A stretch of DNA of 15,210 nt from Candidatus Peribacteria bacterium (GCA_903854455.1 CAINWJ010000102.1:1-15210), one strand, 5' to 3'; positions 1 through 6,551 are shown, counted from the first letter of the stretch. A program made the numbers and translations. Notes: generated by a model from the sequence alone, not told the origin.

Positions 1-167
1 ACGAGCAGCCGCTCGATGTGATCAGGAAGAAACAGTGGTCGACCCTTCACGACGCGAATGTTCTCGTACACGCCGAATCCGTACGCGTACTCGATGCACG
101 AGAGCGGGATCATCGCCTGTTCCATCGGGAGGATCTGGCCGTTACGGGAGAAGAGGGGGAAGGACAT
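1..167 (-). CDS. Class IV (branched-chain-type) aminotransferase or aminodeoxychorismate lyase, N-terminal part
   Basis: Only the first 55 codons are inside the window; the gene runs off the left edge. Read on the minus strand from the ATG at 167, the peptide starts MSFPLFSRNGQILP. It then has the fold-type IV PLP-enzyme N-terminal pattern, with YGFGVYENIRVVKGRPLF followed by LPDHIERLL, which corresponds to the family's G-x-G-v-f-E-g-i-r and H-x-x-R-L motifs. Members are branched-chain amino acid aminotransferases (ilvE), D-amino acid aminotransferases and 4-amino-4-deoxychorismate lyases. The catalytic Lys and the residues that separate these lie beyond the edge, so the substrate cannot be assigned. 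No Shine-Dalgarno sequence is seen before the start. The gene diverges from the aquaporin-like gene at 296. Confidence 0.8.
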   Translation of the reverse strand, partial: MSFPLFSRNGQILPMEQAMIPLSCIEYAYGFGVYENIRVVKGRPLFLPDHIERLL

Positions 168-210
168 GGTGTAATGATGGAGTTGAAATTGAAGGAGGCG
201 ATGATGAATA

Positions 211-245
211 ATTCTACATTGTACATTCTACATTCTACATTTTCT
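211..245. repeat. Single-arm heptad repeat (ATTCTAC)
   Basis: Consecutive 7-bp units ATTCTAC, ATTGTAC, ATTCTAC, ATTCTAC and a decayed ATTTTCT lie between the divergent aminotransferase and aquaporin genes. No clear inverted partner arm is visible. The period matches the two-armed arrays at 2005, 5875, 6552 and 8293, but the unit sequence differs. Confidence 0.75.
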
Positions 246-295
246 TCGGTAGCATATACGGCAATCGCTCCTCTTCAACTCTTCCCTTTCCTACT

Positions 296-886
296 ATGAA
301 CTACCGCCCCTACCTCGCCGAGCTCCTCGGCACGTTCCTGCTTGCGTTGCTTGTGCGTGTTTCGGTCGGAATGACGCTGCCGATCGCGACACCCATCATC
401 GCAGCTCTCACGCTGGGATTCGTCGTGTACACACTGGGGCCGGTTTCCGGTGCGCACATCAATCCTGCCGTCACTCTGGCACTCTACTCGGTTCGTAAGA
501 TCTCCAGGAATGAGGCAGGTAAGTACATCCTCGCGCAGGTCATTGGTGCGGCGTTGGCTATCCTTCTCGCCAAGCAATTGCCGCTCGGTGCGCTCAGTGC
601 GACCCCGAACATCCCCGCTGGATTCTTCGGAGAAGTGCTGGGTGCAGCAGTCTTCCTGGTGGGAATCGCATCTGTCGTCAGCAGAAAGTCGCCGGAGAGT
701 CTCAGTGGAATCGTCGTGGGATGGTCACTCTTGCTCGGAATTCTCATGGCTGTGGGTATCGGCTCTGCTGGCATCCTCAATCCTGCGGTCGCTCTGATCT
801 TGGGCTCATTGTCCTTTAACTACATTGTCGGTCCCATCGTCGGCGCTATTGCCGGTGTGTGGTTGTACCGGGCGATTGCAGAATAA
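296..886 (+). CDS. Aquaporin-like channel (MIP family), short
   Basis: A 196-aa, almost wholly hydrophobic protein with both half-helix motifs of the major intrinsic protein family. The first is SGAHINPAVT (NPA at residues 56-58) and the second is SAGILNPAVAL (NPA at 162-164). The length is below the usual 220-270 aa, mainly because the loops are short. It should form a membrane channel for water or small neutral solutes. The residue after the second NPA is normally the Arg of the aromatic/arginine selectivity filter; here it is Val165, so the pore is probably wider or less polar and the solute is uncertain. The ATG at 296 follows a pyrimidine-rich stretch with no Shine-Dalgarno sequence. It is convergent with tRNA-Trp. 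Confidence 0.88.
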   Translation: MNYRPYLAELLGTFLLALLVRVSVGMTLPIATPIIAALTLGFVVYTLGPVSGAHINPAVTLALYSVRKISRNEAGKYILAQVIGAALAILLAKQLPLGALSATPNIPAGFFGEVLGAAVFLVGIASVVSRKSPESLSGIVVGWSLLLGILMAVGIGSAGILNPAVALILGSLSFNYIVGPIVGAIAGVWLYRAIAE

Positions 887-911
887 TTGAATAGGTAGTG
901 ATTTCTTGGGA

Positions 912-977
912 TGGCAGGCCACGTCAGCTTAAATTGGCAAGTGGCAGGCCACGTCGTTCGCGAACGACGTGGCAGGC
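912..977. repeat. Palindrome plus direct repeats at the 3' end of tRNA-Trp
   Basis: Positions 949-972 form a perfect 24-bp palindrome (half-site CCACGTCGTTCG). TGGCAGGC occurs three times (912-919, 942-949, 970-977), and the first two copies extend to the same 14-mer, TGGCAGGCCACGTC (912-925 and 942-955). The third TGGCAGGC is the 3' end of tRNA-Trp including its CCA. The structure could fold as a strong hairpin directly after the tRNA, but no T-tract follows, so it is a poor classical terminator. It may be a REP-like element or an old duplication of the tRNA end. Confidence 0.85.
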
Positions 978-1045
978 GCTGTAGGGATCGAACCTACGAC
1001 CTTCGGTTTTGGAGACCGACGCTCTACCGACTGAGCTAAGCGCCT
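970..1045 (-). tRNA. tRNA-Trp (anticodon CCA), CCA tail encoded
   Basis: The minus strand folds as a complete 76-nt cloverleaf. The acceptor stem is AGGCGCT with AGCGCCT (7 bp, perfect), the D stem GCTC with GAGC, the anticodon stem TCGGT with ACCGA around the loop CTCCAAA, and the T stem GTAGG with CCTAC around TTCGATC. Loop positions 34-36 are CCA, which reads the Trp codon UGG. The discriminator is G and the 3' CCA is encoded at 972-970. That CCA lies inside the 24-bp palindrome at 949-972. A good promoter is found upstream at 1088-1116. Confidence 0.96.
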
Positions 1046-1087
1046 ACGGGATGGAAAGACCGAATGATGGCATCAACCGCCTCTCGC

Positions 1088-1116
1088 ATTGTCCACGATC
1101 AACCGGGTATTTTCAA
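1088..1116 (-). promoter_or_regulatory. Promoter of tRNA-Trp
   Basis: On the minus strand TTGAAA (1116-1111) is followed by a 17-nt spacer and GACAAT (1093-1088). This predicts transcription starting near 1081, about 35 nt before the mature tRNA 5' end. Both boxes match the sigma-70-type consensus well. Confidence 0.6.
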
Positions 1117-1165
1117 TTCTTTCTGCGGAGAACATCGTTCCTTCCAGGAAAAGACTTGTGGAGAA

Positions 1166-1384
1166 ATGAGAGTCCTTATACGTTTTCTTCTGTTTTCCCT
1201 TGCTTACATGCCTGAAGCAGCTCAAGAAGTAGCGTTTACCTCATCAGTTCCGCCACCAGAAACAAAGCCGCCGCGATGGCAGCGTGCATTCGGAGATGAC
1301 CATGACCGAATGATTGAAATGTTAAATATGAGAAGCCAAATAGGTCCAGATTTACCTGCTCACAACATGAATATTCAGAACTAA
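1166..1384 (+). CDS. Possible small secreted protein, 72 aa, unknown
   Basis: From the ATG at 1166 the reading frame codes for 72 residues. The first 19 look like a short signal peptide: MRVLIRFLLFSLAY, then MPEAA before a possible cleavage site. The rest is polar with a PPPETKPP segment and a basic/acidic mix, and has no recognised domain. GGAG lies only 2 nt before the ATG, which is too close for a good ribosome binding site; the frame is also open upstream to 1064. No promoter is obvious. It fills what would otherwise be a 361-base gap between tRNA-Trp and the pilin gene, and it ends tail to tail with the pilin. The codon usage is AT-richer than its neighbours. It could be chance coding. 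Confidence 0.4.
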   Translation: MRVLIRFLLFSLAYMPEAAQEVAFTSSVPPPETKPPRWQRAFGDDHDRMIEMLNMRSQIGPDLPAHNMNIQN

Positions 1385-1406
1385 TAGATCAGCGACTCCA
1401 ATGACC

Positions 1407-1976
1407 CTATTTTCCCGACACCAAAACCATCATTGTAGGCCTCATCCTGAACCCGACAGTCGATCCGCCACCGTCATTTCCTCCATCACCTCCTGCCGAT
1501 GCTTGTGAGGATGCTGAAGCATTATTTGCCGCGACTGTTGTTCCACCACAGACACCATAATGCACCGCGATGACTGTGGGTCTGCCGACATTCGCATAGA
1601 CCTTGTATCCCGTGAGAGTTGCGTCAGTTTCAGATTCATCGATGGGAAGAGCTGCGACATAATCCGGTACCAGCACATCCAGATTGACGCATGTATCGCC
1701 GGTCGCAACGCCTGCCCTGCAAATCTGCTTGGCAGTTTCGGCTGTTGTCGGAACATTCGGCGGCAGATCAGATTGGGAGATGATGTACTGAAACAGTGCA
1801 TTGGTCATCTCGCGCTGCGTAACGTTTCGTTTCGCATTCTCCGCATCACAGAGCTGTTTGGTCGGATTGATTGCGACGATGACGATACTCGCAAGCGCAC
1901 CGATGATCCCGATGACGAGCATGAGTTCCATGAGGGTGAAACCTCGGTGGTGTGGGAAACGATTCGATCGGGACAT
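1407..1976 (-). CDS. Type IV pilin-like / pseudopilin (type II secretion G-like) protein
   Basis: A 189-aa protein with a class III prepilin leader: a basic 12-residue leader ending HHRG, then FTLMELMLVIGIIG. This has the expected Gly at -1, Phe at +1 and Glu at +5, followed by a hydrophobic helix to about residue 36. The next segment, AINPTKQLCDAENAKR, is common in bacterial pseudopilins, in which the helix runs into a small globular domain. Four Cys after the leader (about residues 43, 86, 96 and 143) could form disulfides. The C-terminal part is Gly/Asn/Ser-rich (near residues 150-173) and unusual. The peptidase that would cut the leader is at 9558-10307. A TG-extended but weak -10 (TACCCT) sits 6 nt before the ATG. 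It lies downstream of topA across the heptad array at 2005-2131. Confidence 0.85.
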   Translation of the reverse strand: MSRSNRFPHHRGFTLMELMLVIGIIGALASIVIVAINPTKQLCDAENAKRNVTQREMTNALFQYIISQSDLPPNVPTTAETAKQICRAGVATGDTCVNLDVLVPDYVAALPIDESETDATLTGYKVYANVGRPTVIAVHYGVCGGTTVAANNASASSQASAGGDGGNDGGGSTVGFRMRPTMMVLVSGK

Positions 1977-2004
1977 GGCGGTAGGGTAACACTAGAAACA
2001 GGGA

Positions 2005-2131
2005 AATGACCAATGTCCAATGTCCAAATAATCCCCAATGCCCAATGCCCAATTTCCAGAGATCAGAGTTGGCAATTTGGGAATTGGTGATTGGTCATTT
2101 TTTGGTCATTGGTGATTGGGAATTGGTCATT
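2005..2131. repeat. Two-armed heptad array (AATGNCC / GGNNATT)
   Basis: The left arm has units AATGACC, AATGTCC, AATGTCC, an irregular 11-mer (2026-2036), AATGCCC, AATGCCC and AATTTCC. After a 13-nt spacer (2058-2070) the right arm has GGCAATT, GGGAATT, GGTGATT and GGTCATT, then TTTT, then GGTCATT, GGTGATT, GGGAATT and GGTCATT. The right-arm units are reverse complements of left-type units. The last unit contains the topA stop codon (2127-2129). The array fills the topA-pilin gap. Confidence 0.85.
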
Positions 2132-4517
2132 CCGAAGCTTTCTTGAATCTCCGAAACGGTCTCTTGCCCGGACCTGCTTCCCGCTTCTTCGCCAGAATTT
2201 CGATGGCTTGCTCCAGCGTCAACGTGGCAGGATCCAGCTTCTTCGAGACCGAGGCATTGGTCGTCCCGTCCGTCACATACGGACCGAACCGACCGTCCTT
2301 CACGAGAATCTCTCCCTTCGATGTCGGGTCAGTTCCGAGAGCCGCCAATGGAGCCGCATTCGCTTTCGCTTTTCGGTCGGCGAGCAGCTGAGACGCGATG
2401 GCAAAATCAACCTGGAACGGATGCATGGTCTTGGGGAGCGAAGCACTCGTCGTGCCGCATTTCACGTACGGTCCGAAGCGACCCAGATGGAGCTCGATGG
2501 GTTCACCATCATCATTCTTGCCGAGCGTCTTCGGGAAGGAGAGGAGATTGAGTGCCTCTTCCAATGTCACGGTATCGGTTTTCATCGTCTTCAGGAGTGA
2601 TACCGCCTTCGGCTTCGCCTTCTTGCCCTTCTCCTTGTCCCAGAGACCGAGCTGGATGTATGCGCCGAAGCGCCCCGTCCGGACGACGATGGGCAGACCT
2701 GTTTCCGGATCTTTGCCAAGCTCTCTGTCTTTCATCACATCTTCCTTCTTGATCTCTTTCGTCTTCGAGGCGACCAGTGCGGAGAATGGCTCGAAGAAGC
2801 CGCGCATGAATGGTACCCACTCTTCCTTGCCCTCGGCGATGTCGTCGAGGCGCTCCTCCATCTTCGCCGTGAACTTGAGATCGACGATGTCCTTGAAATG
2901 TTCCGCAAGCAGATCCGTCACCGTGAAGGCGATGTCCTGCGGGATCAGCTGCTTATTCTCCTTCAGGATGTACCCGCGCTGCTGGACCGTGGAGATCGTC
3001 GGCGCGTACGTCGATGGTCGTCCGATGCCCTCTTCCTCGAGCTTCTTCACGAGGCTCGCTTCCGTGTAGCGTGGCGGCGGCTTGGTGAAGTGCTGCTCAG
3101 GCGTGATTTCTTCACAGGCTAATTTCTCCCCTTCCTCCAGCGCCGGGAGGAACTTCTCGCCCTCATGTTCGCCGGCTGCCTTCTCCTTCTCCATCTGCTC
3201 CTCGTCCTTGTCCTCGAAGTACACGCGGAGGAATCCGTCGAAGAGGATGGTTTGGCCGGTCGCGCGGAATGTGTAGATATTCTTTGATCCGGCGCCCGCG
3301 GAGGGAGCGCCGCTCACCGCGATATCCGCCCCGACGCGCTTGATCTCCGCCGGTGCCATCTGCGTTGCCATCGTCCGGTTCCAGATCAAGGTATAGAGCT
3401 TGAGCTGCTGATCATCCAACACGTCGGCGACGGACTGCGGCGTGCGTGAAATCTCCGTCGGACGGATGGCTTCGTGCGCTTCCTGGGCACCTTTGGACTT
3501 GGTCTTGTACTGCCGCGGAGCTGACAGCGTGTACTCCTTGCCGTAGAGTTTGCCGATCGTCGCAGTCGCATCGGTGACGGCCTTCTCACTCAAATGCACC
3601 GAGTCGGTACGCATGTAGGTGATGAGACCGGTGGTACCCGCACCCTTGCCGAGGCTCATACCTTCGTAGAGTTGTTGCGCCACGACCATCGTCTGCCGCA
3701 CGGAGAACCCGAGCTTGCGCGCTGCTTCCTGCTGGAGAGTAGAAGTGGTGAACGGCGGCGGCGGATTCTTCTGGAGTTCCTTGGTCTCCATCTTCTCGAC
3801 CGCAAATGGCTGATCCTTCGTGTCACTCAAGACCTGATCGGCTTCCGCCTCAGAATGAGGAACGAACGACGTACCGTTCTTCGCTTTCAGATCGGCTGAG
3901 AACTCTTCTCCGGAATCTTTCTTCAGATCCGCTTTCACGGTCCAGTACTCCTCCGGCTTGAATGCCTTGATCTCGCGTTCACGATCGACGATCAGGCGGA
4001 CGGCGACGGACTGCACGCGCCCCGCGGAGAGTCCTCGATACACTTTTTTCCAGAGGAACGGCGAGAGCGTGTAGCCGACGAGCCGATCCAGCACGCGACG
4101 TGCCTGTTGCGCATCGACCAACTTCTGATCGAGGACGCGTGGATTGGCGATGGCGTGTTTGATGGCCTCCTCCGTGATCTCGTGGAAGACGATGCGCTTG
4201 ACGGTGGCGGGCTTCGGAACCTTGAGCGCCTGCAACAAGTGCCAGCCGATGGCCTCCCCTTCGCGGTCCTCATCAGTCGCGAGGTAGATGTCGTCCGCCT
4301 CCTTGTACGCCGCCTTCAGGTTCTTCACCGTCGTCAACTTCTCCTTCGGGATCACGTACGTCGGCTCGTAATCATGCGCGGTATCGATGCCGATTTCACT
4401 CGTCGGCAGGTCGCGGATGTGACCCATGCTGGACTGGACGTCGTAGTCCTTGCCCAGGAACCGCTTGATGGTTTTGGCCTTCGTGGGGCTTTCGACAATA
4501 ACAAGGTGTTTCGGCAT
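2127..4517 (-). CDS. topA: DNA topoisomerase I (type IA)
   Basis: A 796-aa enzyme that relaxes negative supercoils by cutting and rejoining one strand. The start is set at 4517, where the protein opens with the TOPRIM sequence MPKHLVIVESPTKAKTI (catalytic Glu9); the frame also allows an ATG 13 codons upstream. The metal-binding DEDRE is at residues 82-86, and the active-site Tyr is Tyr301 in LITYMRTDS. The conserved GIGRPSTYAPTI segment and the MEERLDDIAEG segment follow. The C-terminal part has no Cys4 zinc fingers. Instead it carries topoisomerase C-terminal repeats, recognisable as GRFGAYI, GRFGPYVKCG and GRFGPYVTDG. It ends in a basic tail, and its stop lies inside a heptad repeat. TTGACA (4555-4550) may be its -35 box. 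It diverges from the hydrolase at 4596. Confidence 0.97.
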   Translation of the reverse strand: MPKHLVIVESPTKAKTIKRFLGKDYDVQSSMGHIRDLPTSEIGIDTAHDYEPTYVIPKEKLTTVKNLKAAYKEADDIYLATDEDREGEAIGWHLLQALKVPKPATVKRIVFHEITEEAIKHAIANPRVLDQKLVDAQQARRVLDRLVGYTLSPFLWKKVYRGLSAGRVQSVAVRLIVDREREIKAFKPEEYWTVKADLKKDSGEEFSADLKAKNGTSFVPHSEAEADQVLSDTKDQPFAVEKMETKELQKNPPPPFTTSTLQQEAARKLGFSVRQTMVVAQQLYEGMSLGKGAGTTGLITYMRTDSVHLSEKAVTDATATIGKLYGKEYTLSAPRQYKTKSKGAQEAHEAIRPTEISRTPQSVADVLDDQQLKLYTLIWNRTMATQMAPAEIKRVGADIAVSGAPSAGAGSKNIYTFRATGQTILFDGFLRVYFEDKDEEQMEKEKAAGEHEGEKFLPALEEGEKLACEEITPEQHFTKPPPRYTEASLVKKLEEEGIGRPSTYAPTISTVQQRGYILKENKQLIPQDIAFTVTDLLAEHFKDIVDLKFTAKMEERLDDIAEGKEEWVPFMRGFFEPFSALVASKTKEIKKEDVMKDRELGKDPETGLPIVVRTGRFGAYIQLGLWDKEKGKKAKPKAVSLLKTMKTDTVTLEEALNLLSFPKTLGKNDDGEPIELHLGRFGPYVKCGTTSASLPKTMHPFQVDFAIASQLLADRKAKANAAPLAALGTDPTSKGEILVKDGRFGPYVTDGTTNASVSKKLDPATLTLEQAIEILAKKREAGPGKRPFRRFKKASE

Positions 4518-4549
4518 AACGGTTCGTAGGGTCGTGGACGGAGCGGGGT

Positions 4550-4588
4550 TTGTCAAAGGGTTGACTAAAATAAATACAATAGTATCGT
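4550..4588 (+). promoter_or_regulatory. Divergent promoter region, hydrolase / topA
   Basis: For the plus gene, TTGACT (4561-4566), a 16-nt spacer and TATCGT (4583-4588) lie 7 nt before the ATG at 4596, implying a nearly leaderless mRNA. An alternative is TTGTCA (4550-4555) with TACAAT (4575-4580) at 19 nt. Read on the minus strand, 4555-4550 is a perfect TTGACA -35 for topA, with a weak -10 (GACCCT) 17 nt on. Confidence 0.45.
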
Positions 4589-4595
4589 ATTCAAA

Positions 4596-5309
4596 ATGCC
4601 TGAACTACTTCACTCTTCTGCGGCACGTGCAAAGGAACAACTAAAGCGACTTCCACTCGCATTGATCCAACCACTTGAGGAACTTACTGCGATGATGGTC
4701 GATGCATGGTTTTTCCGTGATGTAAATACAGTGAGTGCGCGAAGCAACCATGAAGCCAATAATAAACTTGTCGTATTTTCCGGGACGGCAACCAAGCCAT
4801 CTATACTGATGCCACTGCTCCTAGATGCACAAAGGAAATGTATCTTTGATGTTGTTGCATATCCGGATCGCATGCCCATACGTCCGCGCAAACTTGACGA
4901 GGTTACGAAGTGGGGAAATGCAAAAGTAAGAGAATTGAAGAGCACCGGAAAGAAGGTTGCGACATTCGGCTACAGTATGGGGGGAGTCATTGCTCATGCA
5001 GTTGGAGAAGAAACCCACTCACCATCACTCTCATTGTTTACTTCCGCGTATGATGGAGATTCATTTGTCGGAAGATGTCTAGAGCGACTTCGCGGATCTC
5101 CGTTGCCAACAGTGACCATTCCTCCGCAGGGCAGAGCAATCATTCCGGAATATAGCTTGCTGGCTCAGGGAAGAGACTTTGGAAATAGCGATGACAAAGT
5201 CTCCGTGGCATGTGGTGTGGATACCCACCTCGGAATCAATCATAGGAAAACGAGGGACCTGGTCCAAAAATTATTAGAAGAAATATTTAAGTCGCAAGGA
5301 AATGAATGA
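4596..5309 (+). CDS. Alpha/beta hydrolase-fold protein
   Basis: A 237-aa protein with the nucleophile elbow GYSMGG (Ser127) after the beta strand KKVATF. The segment KLVVFSGTATKPS near residue 57 fits strand beta-3 and an oxyanion region. SDDKVSVACGVDTHLGIN near residue 198 could supply the Asp (199 or 200) and His211 of the triad. There is no signal peptide or membrane segment, so it should be cytosolic; the substrate (an ester, thioester or peptide) cannot be told. It has no Shine-Dalgarno sequence and a promoter box 7 nt before the ATG. Its base and codon use is visibly richer in A/T (AAA, ATA, AAT) than topA or HU beside it, which suggests different ancestry or transfer. Confidence 0.75.
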   Translation: MPELLHSSAARAKEQLKRLPLALIQPLEELTAMMVDAWFFRDVNTVSARSNHEANNKLVVFSGTATKPSILMPLLLDAQRKCIFDVVAYPDRMPIRPRKLDEVTKWGNAKVRELKSTGKKVATFGYSMGGVIAHAVGEETHSPSLSLFTSAYDGDSFVGRCLERLRGSPLPTVTIPPQGRAIIPEYSLLAQGRDFGNSDDKVSVACGVDTHLGINHRKTRDLVQKLLEEIFKSQGNE

Positions 5310-5482
5310 TCAGGATCAAGATTCAATCACCCAGAAAATCATTGACCTATGATCTTTCCTATGTCGCAGTACAATGCACGTTTTCCCGCATCCTCCTCAC
5401 GTTGTACTCATGAATTTTGGCTTGCAGCAGCCATTTCTTTTTCTGAATCACGATTGATTTCACAATGCAAGTAAATTTCCGC
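5310..5482. other. Intergenic stretch upstream of HU
   Basis: No gene is seen. TACAAT (5370-5375) is a possible -10 without a well-spaced -35. AGTACAA (5368-5374) and TTGTACT (5402-5408) form an inverted repeat with a 27-nt spacer that could bind a regulator or fold. Beyond the inferred HU promoter downstream, nothing else is supported. Confidence 0.35.
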
Positions 5483-5510
5483 TTGCGTAAGCCAACCGTA
5501 CTCGTACAAT
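5483..5510 (+). promoter_or_regulatory. Promoter of the HU gene
   Basis: TTGCGT (5483-5488), a 16-nt spacer and TACAAT (5505-5510) predict a start near 5517 and a leader of about 27 nt. The leader is pyrimidine-rich and has no Shine-Dalgarno sequence before the ATG at 5544. Confidence 0.6.
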
Positions 5511-5543
5511 TGCGGCTGTTCTTATTTCTTACCCCCATCCTCC

Positions 5544-5819
5544 ATGTCCAAGCAGGATCTCATTGCCGCGATTGCGGATGCCGCAGGCATCACCAAGCGC
5601 GCCGCCTCCGACGCCCTCGAGGCTCTCATCTCCACCGTCACGAAGGAGCTGAAGAAAGGTCACAACGTCACGATCACCGGCTTCGGTACGTACCGCATTT
5701 CGAAGCGCCAGGCTCGCACGGGTGTGAACCCCAGGAATCCTTCCCAGAAGATCCAGATCCCGGCGATGAAGGTTCCGTCCTTCAAGGCCGGCAAGACCCT
5801 CAAGGACGCCGTTCGCTAA
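5544..5819 (+). CDS. HU-family DNA-binding protein
   Basis: A 91-aa histone-like protein that bends and compacts DNA as a dimer. The full HU/IHF fold is present: an N-terminal helical part starting MSKQDLIAAIADAAGITK, then the signature GFGTYRISKRQARTG at about residues 47-61. The DNA-binding arm has NPRNPSQKIQIPA with the intercalating Pro after NPRN, and the C-terminal helix is FKAGKTLKDAV. The length is typical of the family. The codon use is strongly biased to C-ending codons, which suggests high expression. It is a single-gene transcript with a promoter at 5483-5510 and a terminator at 5845-5873. HU and IHF subunits cannot be separated by sequence alone here; a lone gene fits an HU homodimer. 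Confidence 0.95.
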   Translation: MSKQDLIAAIADAAGITKRAASDALEALISTVTKELKKGHNVTITGFGTYRISKRQARTGVNPRNPSQKIQIPAMKVPSFKAGKTLKDAVR

Positions 5820-5844
5820 TTGAGGTTATTGTTTTGATTGTAGA

Positions 5845-5873
5845 AAGAGGCCTCCGTAACAGGAGGTCTTTTT
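5845..5873 (+). terminator. Rho-independent terminator of the HU gene
   Basis: The stem CCTCC (5851-5855) with GGAGG (5862-5866) closes a GTAACA loop. It is extended outward by G-T, G-C, A-T, G-T and A-T pairs and runs into TTTTT (5869-5873). Confidence 0.85.
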
Positions 5874-5874
5874 C

Positions 5875-5956
5875 GTATGCAGTATTGAGTATTCAGTATG
5901 AAGTATGAGACGCGAAAAACACATACTGTATACTGCATACTGGATACTGAATACTT
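5875..5956. repeat. Two-armed 5+5 heptad array (GTATNNN / NATACTN)
   Basis: The left arm holds five 7-bp units: GTATGCA, GTATTGA, GTATTCA, GTATGAA and GTATGAG (5875-5909). After a 12-nt spacer, the right arm holds five units: CATACTG, TATACTG, CATACTG, GATACTG and AATACTT (5922-5956). The GTAT core is fixed and the other three positions drift. The arms can pair into one long imperfect hairpin. It starts directly after the HU terminator and ends 49 bp before the jag-like gene. The array at 8293-8373 has the same plan. Confidence 0.9.
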
Positions 5957-6005
5957 CTCAAAATTACTCTTCATTTCAACCCGGTTACTCGCTACCCTTC
6001 TCAAC

Positions 6006-6548
6006 ATGGACGACCTCATCAAAGACACCACCGCCAAACTTCTCACGTTCCTCGCGATTCCGTTCGAGGGGATCGCAGTCCGTCAGGATGGCGATGTCAT
6101 TCGCGTCGATGTCGCATGCAAGGAGGCGAGTCGGTTGATCGGGTGGCACGGGGAGACGCTCAATGCCATTCAGCAGCTCGTCAAATCGATGATCCGCACT
6201 GCCAAGAAGCTGGAGCGTGCACCGTTCATCGTGGTGGATGTCGACGGGTACCGTCTGATGCAGGAGGACAAGGTTCGCCGCATCGCCGAAGCCAAGGCCG
6301 ACTTCGTCCGCCGCACCGGAGCCCGCGTCACGTTGCCACCGATGAGCCCGTACTTCCGTCGGGTCGTGCACACACACGTTTCCAATACACCGGCGCTGGC
6401 AGACCTCGCGACGGAAAGTGTTGGCGAAGGCGACTTCCGTCAGATCGTGATCCGTCTCAAGGATTCCAAGGCCGCCGCAATGGATGCAGGCGAGGAATTG
6501 TCACCGGTGATGGCGAACGATGACGGACTGGAGAATTTGGATGTGTAA
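6006..6548 (+). CDS. KH-R3H RNA-binding protein (Jag / KhpB / EloR type)
   Basis: A 180-aa protein with a KH-type domain (EASRLIGWHGETLNAIQQLV, GxxG loop GWHG at 46-49). An R3H domain follows at about residues 84-150, with FRRVVHTHV (Arg118/119, His122) in place of the family's R-x-x-x-H signature. It should bind single-stranded RNA in the cytosol; firmicute relatives (KhpB/EloR) act on cell elongation and translation. The N-terminal Jag_N domain is absent. The ATG at 6006 is chosen because the KH domain begins shortly after it and the upstream frame reads through the heptad array. The acidic C-terminal tail ends in LENLDV. The usual neighbours yidC and rnpA are not beside it. It is convergent with dnaJ. 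Confidence 0.88.
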   Translation: MDDLIKDTTAKLLTFLAIPFEGIAVRQDGDVIRVDVACKEASRLIGWHGETLNAIQQLVKSMIRTAKKLERAPFIVVDVDGYRLMQEDKVRRIAEAKADFVRRTGARVTLPPMSPYFRRVVHTHVSNTPALADLATESVGEGDFRQIVIRLKDSKAAAMDAGEELSPVMANDDGLENLDV

Positions 6549-6551
6549 GTC

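Noticed and set aside
912..977. Rho-independent terminator of tRNA-Trp or of the aquaporin gene
   Set aside because: The palindrome is strong, but no T-tract follows on either strand, so it is listed as a repeat instead.
2398..3069. Long plus-strand open frame opposite topA
   Set aside because: It lies wholly within topA, which has all catalytic motifs. The frame is Ser/Pro/Phe-rich antisense translation of biased codons with no domain.
5875..5956. CRISPR array or tandem-repeat coding region
   Set aside because: The units are 7 bp with no unique spacers and the arms are inverted. No cas genes are present.
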